Shown: piece by piece, positions 50,764 through 62,300 of the stretch | Layout of the letters: each line of letters opens with the position of its first letter | Position numbering within the stretch: position 1 is the stretch's first letter | Assembly: GCA_036583965.1 (NCBI GenBank) | Contig: JAZBQD010000014.1 | Coordinates: forward strand, 50,597,626-50,661,625 | DNA length: 64,000 bases | Reading direction: 5' to 3' | From: Prunella strophiata | Lineage: Eukaryota > Chordata > Aves > Passeriformes > Prunellidae | Made by a program: the position numbers and the translations under genes | Notes under the pieces: model-generated | What the model saw: only the letters and a program-made list of their open reading frames with translations | Told to the model about the DNA's origin: nothing | The model's database searches: none

Positions 50764-51061
50764 TGTCGCCTTAAACCAAGGCTAGATGTCAGCCCTCCCA
50801 GGACTTTCTCTCCCTGCCCTTCCTCATAACAAGTTTATGTAATTACAACAGGTTCTAGACAGTCAGAAAAATAAAACCTTCTGGTGCTCTCCCAGTCACA
50901 GCTGACTTCTGTAGGAAGTCAAAACATATAACATACTTAGAAATATATGTTCAAAACCAGTTGGGGCATTTATGTGAAATCATAAGCAAGATAATTTTAT
51001 TGAACAGAATTAAAAGTTCTTCATTGTCTTCTCCATCTGTGGAGATATTGAAAACTTAAAA

Positions 51062-51165
51062 GGCCAAGATCCTGAGCAACCTGATCTGAACTTTGTTCTG
51101 CTTTGAGTAAAAGGTTGGACTAGATGACTTGCAGAAGTCCCTTCCGGCCTCAGCCTTTCTGTTGC
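51062..51165 (+). mobile_element. CR1 LINE 3' tail fragment
   Basis: Contains CCTGAGCAACCTGATCTG, GGTTGGACTAGATGACTTG and GTCCCTTCCGGCCTCAGC, the standard CR1 3' end, about 0.5 kb upstream of SLC13A1 exon 1. Confidence 0.85.
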
Positions 51166-52469
51166 TTTTATCTGTCTAGAATCTAAAGTATATGAGAAAA
51201 ACAGGGCCCTTTTTTTCTGTCCTGCCAGGGAATAGCTCACTTTCTCTTCTCATGCAGAAAAAGGGTAAGTTCTTTTTTATGTACATCGTATAAAGTTTTG
51301 AGGAAGTCTAAGAGTAGAAGACTTTTGGAGACAAAAGTCAAAAATAAATAAAATCCTTTTGCCTGAATTTTCCCTTTTTTCAATAGAAAGAACACTTGGC
51401 ACTGTCTTTGTAATACAACAAAATAGCATCACATAAAGAACAGGAAAAGATAGTAAGGAAGCTTGTACACTCTCTGTGTGTGAAGATTAAAAGGGGGAAG
51501 AACACATTGTTTTGTGCTCAGAATCTTACATGAAGGAGAAAATCGGAAGAGGAGACAGATGAAGAGTTGAGCTGCCAGCAGAACCATCCAAAGGACAGGT
51601 AATCAAGGTAGTTTTTTGCTATCCATATAACCTTTTGATTATAAGAATCCCATGTGTCAAGGTGCAGGCAAAGCAAGTGATCAGATTGTCGGTGTTGAGT
51701 ACACACTTCTGGTTTCAGGAAGGTAGGACTTTGGCTATGGGAAAGCAGTATCTCATATCTAACTGTCAGAAAGCTATCGACTGAAAACCCAAAGGTGGCA
51801 AATAAATTGGAGAAAGTAAAATGAAATAACAGCCTTGCTACTGGGCAATTGAAAAAACAGCTTTGACACAACCTAGGGAGACGAGACTGAGACTTCACAG
51901 GAAGATGATGTAAGGGATTAAAGATGTTCAAGTGAACTGGTAACTTTTGAAAGGGGCTGTTCTAAATATATAAAGACAAACTTGTTTAAAGAATTCAGAG
52001 ACAGAATTAGGAAATCTTCAAACATCCAAAAATCCAAAGAGAATTGTGAGACCTGGAAACATCTGTGCTATAAAGGAATAACAAGCATTTAGACTGATAA
52101 ACTCAGAAGGATTTTGATATGAAATATATTTCAGTAGCAGAAAATTTCTATTAAAGTATCAGAACTAAAAGGAAATTACAGGAGAATGATTTAGTAAACA
52201 AAAGGGAAGACAAATTGCAGACAGTGCTGGAGTATTCAACATTTTCTTTGCTTGAGTCTTTACAAAGGTAAATGGAAGTCAAATTAATTTTAATATGAAA
52301 AATGGAACACAATATGGGGACAGTGATGGTGGGAGTAGTGAATATTTAGATTTAATATATGTATTCAAGTCAACAGTTCCAGAGGAAATTCACACACAAT
52401 TCATGGGTGATAATTCATACAGTAATCTAAGAACTATTTTAGAATATATTTGAATATATTTTGTTGTGC
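51166..52469. other. Upstream flank of SLC13A1, unassigned
   Basis: Contains a 137-codon minus-strand frame at 51518-51931 with no recognisable domain or homology. Parts from about 52000 may belong to the old LINE remnant that follows. No exon recognised. Confidence 0.5.
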
Positions 52470-52930
52470 CAAATACTTGAAAAACTTTGGAGTATTACAA
52501 ATTTCTAGAAAACTGATCAGACAGAAATGGAAATTAAATGTCACATGAATTCAATATAGTTTTATTTTCTCTTCAAGCAATCCACTTGGTGACCAAAGAT
52601 GTAAATTATATGCATTTTATTTTACTTCAATAAACTTTTTAGATAAACTAAGAGCAAGTCAGAGGTAAGCATAGAAGAAATGCTCTAGGGGAAATGATGT
52701 ACAAATTATTTTTTAAAATTCTTTTTGAAGAGCAGTTGCAATTGTTATACATTCATACTTTGACGATATTTCAAATGGCATCCTTTAGAGGTCTATTCTG
52801 CTTAGTTTTCTAGTCCATATTTTTGTTAATGTTTTTGAATCATAAACTAGTAATCAGCAGGACAAAGATAAGAGCTTCTAGCTGATACTAGACCATAAAA
52901 TCTGCTTTTTCAGCATTCTTAGATAATCAC
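52470..52930 (+). mobile_element. Probable ancient CR1/LINE reverse-transcriptase remnant
   Basis: The stretch near 52770-52870 (TTCAAATGGCATCC, GAGGTCTATTCTGC, TTTTTGTTAATG) aligns by eye with the CR1 RT region reading 'ISSGIPQGSVLGP...FINDL', and upstream sequence could be its continuation. Very diverged, with many indels. Assignment is by pattern only. Confidence 0.4.
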
Positions 52931-54826
52931 TGCTATAGCAAAATGCTGCGTGGAGATAGAAGTCCAGAACAAAGGGAGAAAAGAGACTTCCAATACTGAT
53001 TCAAATAAAATATTACTGACAAAGAGTAGAAATTGTCCTGCATAATTAACATTGAAATTCTCCAACCTGTCTGCAGGTCCCTGGTCAGCTATCAGAGATG
53101 GTCAGGGAAGAACAATGCATTGCACTGAGGAGGTTTCCTTCCAAACTTGTGCTGAGATGTTCCTGGACTGTCAAGCTTCTACAGGTAACCTGAGAATAGA
53201 TTGACAGATAGATACTTAGGGAGAGAATGCATGTGCAGTGGACTAAGTTTAATGGTGGAGAGCTGGAGGCTTTCTGAAAGAATGGAATTTGGGACAAAAC
53301 TTTCCTTACAGGCAGGAAGAAGGAACAAGAGAGGATATGCAATTCTGCTTAAAGAACTTTAAACATACATCTCTGCATGTGAAGACAAAAGTGGTCTTGA
53401 TGTGATTTGAGGTGTTACTGAATGATTATGAAAAAAATATTATAAATTCAATTTGAAAAATAAATAAGGATGTATTTGCAACACTGGAAAAAATTTAAAA
53501 GAGGCAGAGTTTCTAAGGATAAAGAATATTTCTAGTTGTGCTACCCAGTGTTAGCTGATCTGGGTCAGTATTGATCCCTTAATCCCTGGCCTTCTTGGAA
53601 AGCTTAATTTATTTTTGTTATGTCTTGAGTTAACTGTGGACATTCCTTGTGTGTTTTCTCAGTAGTTGAATTTTCTGGTTCATTTTTTCAGACCTCAGAA
53701 AATGGTCTGTAGGAATGGTCCTTTTATGCTGAAGTTTTGTGTAGATAGCTGTATTTGCAGCTTGGTTGAAGACTGCTATTTCTCTTTATTACTTGAAGAA
53801 GGCCTTGTATGCTCCAAAACATAGTTGTGTGGGACAACATAGCAGAAGAAATGGTTAAGAGAAAAGAAAAATTCTCGTTGTTCCAAAAGCTGATTTTTCA
53901 ACAAAACAAAGGAAGATGAGAGATCCAGTTATGAGGAATGAGATGGCAAGAGGGGCATCATCACACCCCAACAGATACAATGAGACAGAAGTCAAGTCCC
54001 CAGTGGTTAGCAGACAAAAAAAATACACTTTCCTAGGCACTATGAGTTTCTGTAGAATGCATATTCCAGGACTTGCAGTCTGATTGTGAGTTTTTTCCCT
54101 TGAGTGATCCAAGAGAACTGTTTTGACTGAAGCCCTGAGCAACACACCGTTGCAGAGATCAAACAGCATATTGTTCATGCAGTCCCCATGGACCACTCCA
54201 GGCAGAACCAGATGAGAGAAATGTTCTCTATTCTACTGCCAGGAAGCACGACTCCACTGGAGTCTCTGGCAGAAGGCACCTGCAGACACCCAGGGTCAGC
54301 AGTGTCAAGGGTGTGGGAGCCAGGGCTATAGAGCAATTTGCTCAAAGACCTGGGTACAACTCCTGGGTCATGTGGAAGAATGGGGATATCTGTTGTATGT
54401 CCCAAGGACATTAAATCCTGAGGGAAAATAAAATGTGATTTGATTTCCATATTATAGGAAGTACTATGTCAAGAATCAACTGAAGCAATGGAGAACAAGC
54501 CTTGCAGGAAGACAGGCAAGCGCTGTGATGACCCAACAGGAGCCAACAATTTAACACAATCCCTCCTGTCCTGAGCAACGACCACAACACATGAAGGCCA
54601 AGTCATGCATCACACAACTCAATGGAAATTTTATGAATGTTTTACAGGGGTGATCCATAGACTATGAGAATCATATCTGTATATATATGTATCACATGAC
54701 AGGAATAGAGTGGTGTTTAGTAAGTGGTGCTTGTATTGGATAGTGTAAGACTTGAGCATGGCATACATTGAATGGGGTAAGGGCTGGAGATTGAACTGGG
54801 ATGGATGGATTTTGTTCATGGCAGTC
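52931..54826. other. Intergenic between LINE remnant and solo LTR
   Basis: Unique sequence. Frames of 113 and 91 codons on the minus strand at 53855-54450 are not recognisable. No viral internal sequence was identified next to the LTR. Confidence 0.6.
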
Positions 54827-55338
54827 TGTCATGGTGCTGGTTTGGACCATGTGATGTTTTGAAAATGTGACTAAAAATATGAATAACACACCTGTGTTTT
54901 GGTTATTGCTGAGAAATCCTTGCACTGGCATCGAGATATTCCCACTCTGCCTCCCAGTGAGTAGGCTGAGGGTGTGCAAGGAGTTAGGAGGGGCACAACA
55001 AAGGTAACACAAACTGATTAAACAGGATATTTTCTGCCATATAAAACCAGGTTTAGCAATAAAAACTGGGGAGGGGATGGGGGGGAGGTATTTTGGGATG
55101 ACAGACATTGCTCAGAGCATGGCTGGGCATCGACCTATTTGCAGGAGGTGGTCAGTGTTCACTTTTGTATTAATTTTTTATTCCATTTTATTATTCCTCT
55201 TTATTTTGCTTATTAAATGTTTTTAACCCACAGGTTTTCTCACCTTTGCTCTTCCTATTGTCTCCCCTGTCCCACTGGAGTCAGAACAGCTGAGTGGCTG
55301 TGTGGTGCTTAGCTGGTGAACCGAGTCAACCCACCACA
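54827..55338 (+). mobile_element. Solo LTR, endogenous retrovirus L-like
   Basis: Starts TGTCATGGTGCTGGTTTGG and ends ...CCACCACA (TG...CA). Internal landmarks: TTTTGGTTATTGCTGAGAAA, CATATAAAACCAGG (TATA region), GACAGACATTGCTCAGAGC, GGCTGTGTGGTGCTTAGCTG. No gag, pol or env sequence was seen on either side. A clear target-site duplication was not found by eye. Confidence 0.78.
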
Positions 55339-58300
55339 CCTTGTCAATGGCCTTGTTAGTTACAGTACCACTCTTCATCTTAACAGGAAGATAAAAACCT
55401 TTTGATCATCACAGACAGTATGGTAATATTACCAGACCAAGAAGAACATTTCAGTTAAGCAATACTTCCTGAAAATCTCAAAGCACACAGAATTCAGTAC
55501 AATGTGCAGCAAGGCAGGATCCGTAGAAATGTGAAGGGAGAAAAGAAAAGTCAATATTTCCTTGTCAAAGGTTGATCATTCAGGATTAGCAGGATAGGTT
55601 TATAGAATAAGTACTATATTAGAGCAGCACACCAATCTAGAAGGAAAGTTTTTTTACACCAATATATGACTAATTATAGTAACAGAAATACTACATATTA
55701 CAAGAACTGTAAGATGAATAAAGAATTACTCAGCAGGAAGAAATCTGTGGAAAAACAGGGCAAAGAAATGTAATAAAAGAATCTTTTCAAAGATGTTTAA
55801 AGGATTTATCCTTCTACAAAATTATATTAATGGTTTTCAAAATTATAATGATTCATAACAAAAATGAGAAGCATTACCAAAAATTTTAAGGTTTTTTATA
55901 TAGAAAAACTTGAAAAATTATAAATTCACTAAGTTCTACACTGTAGGAGAAAGAGAAGAAAGCTCCAGAAATGGCCTAGGTAAGTACTGTGGTGTGATTT
56001 ACTTCTGATTTTACACTTGCATGTCTAAATTGGTCACCATAACCTTTGTCTCACAATCTGCAGATAGATGGAATACTCCTTCCCTGCTCAACTGAAGTTC
56101 TTTAACCAGGCTGAGGTGAATAACAGAGTGTTTTTCTTCACTGACTGCAAAGCCTTATTCAAGGCATCTAACTTTTAGATGTCTGAGGTAGGACAGACTT
56201 GTTTTATTCTCTGCTTGTTTGGGAAAAAATCTTAAGAAGCTCTCTGGAGTCAAGCTACAAAAGGTCTGGAGCACTGAGCAAAGAAACAATCTTTCCTTTG
56301 GTCTCAGGGTTTAAGCAAATGGATATAGCCTGTACCCATCATTAAACAAGATTTCATCAGTATTTTCAACTTCATTATTTTTGTTGATGATTTAGCTTTC
56401 AATCCTTATAACTAAAAAAAAAATTAGAAACCGTCTCTAATGTTATTTGTGTATTAAGTTGCCAGTGGCTGGGATCAAAGGATTTCATTATTGCCAGAGA
56501 AAAATTAAATGTGTTTAGTACCCAATACTGATCTCCACCTTTAGAAAGATGCCATTGAGAATAATTTCCACTAAATAGAAAGCATAAAAATTAATTCAAA
56601 AGCACTAATTCCTGAAGAACTTGCATGTCTTGCAAAGCTTTTAACAGGCACAGGAAATTTTGCCTGGCTGTTTCCCACTGTTGTTGCTCATTATTTTTCT
56701 TCAAAAATGTAAAAGCTTTTGGAACTGAAAATTCTAATAACATCCCCATAGAGCATATTAATTAAACTCTCCTTCTCTTTCCCTTTTTCTTATTACAGAA
56801 GTGAAAGCAGAGCTGCACTGAGTGCAGTTCCACAGTGGTGGAACTGGATGTGTGGTCACATGTCCCATCTTGAAGTTTTCCAATTTCTAAGTAGATATCC
56901 AAGGTGATAACAGACAACTGCTCCAACAACTCTAAATGCTCTAAAAACTAGCTTAGTAAATCTTAATGGAACTGTAATTGTATTTTAAACTGTGTTTTTT
57001 CTTTTTTCAAGAGAATCTCCTAAGGAACAGACTCTTCTAAGCTTAGCAGAATGCTATCAGGGACAATGGGATTTGTATGGAAAAGGGGGTAAAGAACCAA
57101 AACAAAAGTACCTTTTGGGAATTTCAATAGCATAAAGTTCTGAATAATACATTATATTTATCTGCAGATTGAAGATGGAGATTTTGGAGTCTTCTGAAAT
57201 AATTTGGGTGTTGTATTCCTATATTCTTGGCCTGACATACTAAACAGCAATAATATAAGAACACTAAACCCCATTTATTTTTCATAATATTCTTTGCATT
57301 TCTCTTTCTACACTACAGAACAGCTGAGAAAGTTCTCTTTGAAAGAGATCATTGACACTTTTTGGAGAAGCAGTTCACAAAACCAGATTAAATCAATTTT
57401 CATCATATTATGAGAGGAGAAACACATTTTATACCTACATTCACTCTGTATTTCTGAATGGAAAGAATCTGACACGTTGAATACACTTCCACACTCCTTA
57501 CTGCATAAAAGCAAACAAACTGAAAAGAAACAAAATCCAATTACTCGACACTGAAAATTTTAATGAGCAAGAAGTTCACTATTCATTGTAAACATGTTCC
57601 TTTTCACTTTGAATAGAAACCCACTGCACCTAAAGTACTGTAGTGAGGTGATTTTTCTAGATGATCTGTACTTAGAGCCATTTTCTTTGAATCAGTTCTT
57701 CAGAAATCACTGTATATTCTAACAAGTTTCTGAAGCAAATTGCTCTCTTCCAACGATGCTAGATAACACAGAGGTTCTCCAATATTCTCATTTATTCTGG
57801 GTACTCCATTCCTGTGATACTTCCCACTGGAATCACTGCCCAGTGACACAAAGGAGAATTTCCAAGATATAAACTATATGTAAACTTCCTGTTCATGAAA
57901 AAAAGTAAAGATAAAGAAATAATGGGATTTTAAAGCAATAAAGGGTCTATATATGGGTCTCCTATATTTGAAGCACACCTTGAGAGCTTAAGAAGTCTTA
58001 GTTCTTTGAGATTCATTATACAAACTCTGTCTCTACATCAATCTGCTTCTCTCAAACAGCTCCTTGGCAATGCCTCTTTTCACCTCTGAAGAGCTGTAAG
58101 CAGTTTAACTTCAGAGCTGAAAGCAATTTAGCTTCATCAATGAGATATTGTACCTACAGCAAACAAGTTCTGCTGAGAGCTTTTCCTGGATGGAGCATGA
58201 CATTAACCAGGTGAGTCAAATTCCACATACTCAGAACCAATCCTGGACAGCTTGTCAGGCAAGCCTGCAGCTCAGCTCCCACAGCATGTTATTTTCTTGG

Positions 58301-59249
58301 CCAGGACCTCTTTGTAAATACAGTCCTCTTGATGAAGGAGCTGCCAAGCTTCCAGTTTGCCCAATAATTTTCTCCACCCTCATTCCAGAGGCTTCACTGA
58401 ATGCCTCAGTCTCCTGTACATGGTGTGCCAATGTGCTCCTTTTAAGGAAAACAGACACCTGCCTTTTGGTAACTGACACCTGTCATATTCTGGCAAACTT
58501 CCCTTGCCAATACCAGTATGGGCTGGAAAAACCCTGAAGCCTTCAGAAGCTCTTCATCTTCCTGCATATTCTTCTCATCAATTGAACAGCAATAATACCA
58601 TTCTGTAAGAGACATGTCCTCTGGGCTGCTGTCATGTGTCCTTGGTACAAAATCAGAACACAAACCTGGGAGCATTATAGGCCTACTTTGCCATTTAACA
58701 ATTTTTTTGGCTCCTTAAAATACAGCTCCATGTTTATTCTTGTTGAATGACGTATAGCTGGTGCTGTGTGAACCTCAAGTTTAACCTGCATTGGATCTGC
58801 ACAGACAAGCCTTCTTACTAGAAGAGACACTCTCACAGCCTGGGAGAGTTCATGTGCACACTGGAGCAGCTATAAAGGCTGCTCTTTGTTTTGCACCATG
58901 ATCTAACAGCACAGAGTTTTCAGACCTCTTCCCGCTGAAATGTGCACATTCCTCATGAAGGGACAGAGATTGTGGTAGATTTAACACAGATATGTAAGAC
59001 TTCATTTCATAAAGTGCTAATAATATTCCTCAAACTTACAAAAAACTGGCTTGGTAATGAATTTCAAAATGTATGTCTGAAAATAGGCCACAATTGTCAG
59101 CAAACAATCTGAGCTGCAAAAAATCTAGGTGTGCTGTGGTAAAACACCATCTTATCCTTTTGATTTTTATCATTTTGGAGGAGGAACTTTGTTTTAAAAT
59201 TAGTTGCATGATATAACTCCCAGATAAGGGCTTTATTTTTTGGAAGTCT
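55339..59249. other. Intergenic, no recognisable gene
   Basis: AT-rich unique sequence. A 129-codon plus-strand frame at 58148-58537 is the longest here; it overlaps minus-strand frames and shows no known domain. Confidence 0.62.
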
Positions 59250-59372
59250 GTACATTCAAGGCCAGCTTGGATGAGCTTTGAACAACCTGGTCTAGTAAAA
59301 GATGCCTGCCCACAGCAGGAGATGAACTTGATGTCCTTTAAAGGTCCTTTTCAACGCAAACTGTTCTATGTT
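59250..59372 (+). mobile_element. CR1 LINE 3' tail fragment
   Basis: Contains TTCAAGGCCAGCTTGGATGA, GAACAACCTGGTCTAGT and AAGGTCCTTTTCAACGCAAA followed by CTGTTCTATG. Typical 5'-truncated CR1. Confidence 0.88.
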
Positions 59373-62300
59373 TGCTTTTATACAGAATGAAAAAGCAGGA
59401 GGAAAAAAAATCTGCCTACAGTGGCACGATAAAAGGTGCCTTTGTTTGCAGGGAATTTCCCTTCATGACAGCAAAATATTTTATGTGGAATTTTATCAAA
59501 TAAAATGTGAGTCAGTAATACCATAATGATGTCTGTTGAGACACAACATAAGAAAGAAAAACATTGAAATCCTTTCCCCAATCATTTGCTAGCTTTTTCA
59601 TTTTTAATTATTCCAGGTGATGACAGATAATTGGAAGTGCTAGAGTTATGCTTCTCATAATTGATGTTATCTGTGTGATGATGACATGCTAATGTCATCA
59701 GCCATGCTGGCCTTTATCTAAGATGTTTGATCAGGTTCTGTTATTGTTGAGGAAAGATCTTAATCAGCCAAAACCATTAACTATTATGCTTTACTTAGAG
59801 CAAAGTTCAAATTCATTTCCTTGGATAAATTTATTCTGGTGAAACACAAAATTGAATAGTTTGTCAAAATTATGTAGGGACTTTTCATTGATAGATGTAA
59901 CAATATGAAATTTCTCAGTGGCATAATTATTCTAAACAGATTATTCCTAGATTTAATCTTACTTTTTTCCCTTTTTTAAATTACTAATGATTTTAACAGT
60001 TTGCTTCCTTTCAGTAAAAGACATTTATATTTCCATTTCATTAGTACACTTGGTAAGTTCTCACATTTTTCCCCCAGGTGATATTTTGTTCCTCAGGTTT
60101 CTGCATAATCTTACTTTATCTTTTGGAGATTTTTAGAATTCGTTATTAGGTTTTCTCCCACCTTGACCAAAACTTCACATCAAAACTTTGTTCTTCTGAA
60201 TAATATCTGTTTGTCATAAATGTCCACATGTAAAAAACCCACATGAATAAATGCATCTTTTAAAGTGTAAAAGTTTGATTTCATAGTACTTTTGAGTTCA
60301 GGGGAAAATCTTTTCCGTCAGTCTTCTTATGTACTTTTTTTTTATAAAGTTTATCAAACTGCTCAATGACCACATCCACATGTTTCTCATTGACAGTAAT
60401 ATATTTAGCCAACCTTTAGTTTTGTTTCCCTTGTTCCTTTCTTAAATTTTCAGTCATTCTTTGTCTCTCTTGGAACTTTCAGCTATCAGTTTATCATCAA
60501 CAATAAAATTGTTTCAGTAATTTATTTCTGTAAGGTCCTGAGAACAGCCAGATCAAAACTGGGCTAATGTCTTCTTTAAAACATTGTTTCCTAATCTTAC
60601 ACTAATTTTGGACAGTAAAGGCACAAATGTATTTACTCAGGGATTCTTTGTAATCTTAACTTTCTCATAAAACATTTCTATGATGTCTACCATCAAAACA
60701 AACCGCACAAGTACTCCCATTGCCCCTTGCTGCTCCAAGATAAGGCACTAGTACACATTTCACATCTCCAGCCCCATTCAGCATGGCTGAAGAAATGTCC
60801 TGTTAACAAAGTTAAATTTCAGGCTGAAATTGCAGCAATGAGAGGAGTCTGCAGCCAAATAACCTCCAGCAGAGTGGAGTAGGAGTGGGGAAGACAGTCT
60901 CTGCTCCCCTCTTCATGCCTATATCCATGTGTACATATTTTACCTACCTACAGAAATTAATCATAGAGTATTAGGGTAGCTATGTTCATTAATAGCATGT
61001 CTTAAGAGCAGTCAAAAATTCAGAAGCAGTGCTGGGATGTTTCTATCTGCATCTGCATTGTCCCACTGTTTACACTTGCCCATGCCAAAAGCCTACTGCT
61101 GTCATGTTAAAGAAAGCTCAACTCTTTGTTCACAGAAACAAAGCAAAAGATTAAATTTTGCTTGATAATAATGTTTTTCCATAGATTACTTCTTTTACTA
61201 TCACAGGAATTCTCTGAGGGAGTAATGGAGAGGCAGGAAAAAAAAATCACCAGAAAAATTATTTTTGAAAAGGTCACGAGATGAAAACTGACCAAGTGCA
61301 AATCCTCTCATATCACATGAATTAACCTGCATGAATTAGTATGCATCCTTCTTAATTTGGATTAGGAGGTTTCATTGAGTTGAGGAGCAATCCCCTTAAT
61401 GTCTCACTGATTTAGGCAACATGAGACTGATATGCCATGTTGCAATTGGTTTTATTTCTTGCAAAAAATTGATTTCTTGTGGGATGCAAGATCAGCCTCC
61501 TAAGAAGGGAGCACATTTGTATCTGTCATTTAATCAACAGTAAAGGAAAACATGTATTTCAAGGAAAACATACTACAGTGAATAAAGACTAAAATTCAGA
61601 TGAGAAATCACACTAGAAAATCCCTCTTTGATTTCCATAATGTGTTGATTAAAGTAGTACAGAAGAGAAAAATATTAATCAGTAATTGCCTAACCATTAA
61701 TACTTTCTTTTAAAATAGACCAAGCTCAGAGATCAAGTCCAGAGTTGCACTGAACCATATTTTATGGCTCTTCTAATTTGTTTCATTTGAATTTTATTCA
61801 GTATTAAATTCCAACAGCATGAAAGATCAGGGAGCACTAATCATGAGGTTTGACTTGCACCATCCCCTTCTCCTTTATTCTGAAATAATTATCTTTTTCA
61901 GGTTCAAAGCAAGCTCTAAATTAATATTGTATGGCCTTGCCATTTTTGTGGAAAGAATCAGATTTCTTAATTGAACTTAAGAGGATATATTAAAAAAAAA
62001 TGCATAAAGATGCTATTACTTTATTATTAGATGTAATTCTGAGCCTCCTACATATCCCTGGAGCACCCTGGTTCCAAGCCAGCCAGCTCAGTCACGTGAG
62101 GCTGAGCCCCCAGCCTCCAGGGTTAATGGGCTCATGCAGGTTTACATCACTGGTGGGCAAAGCCTCTTCAACAAGTGCTTTCAACAGAAATTTAGGGAGA
62201 TGGATTTGCAGCACATCAGCTATTAATTAGGCAGACATGAAGCAGGAATAAAGGATCATAGATTATTTCATGCCAGTGAGAACAATGCATAGAAATGTGT

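Noticed and set aside
51518..51931. 137-codon minus-strand frame about 1 kb upstream of SLC13A1
   Set aside because: Sequence is not like any SLC13 exon or other known protein; it probably lies in old repeat-derived DNA.
58148..58537. 129-codon plus-strand frame
   Set aside because: No homology recognised, overlapped by minus-strand frames, no promoter or splice signals that would support a gene.
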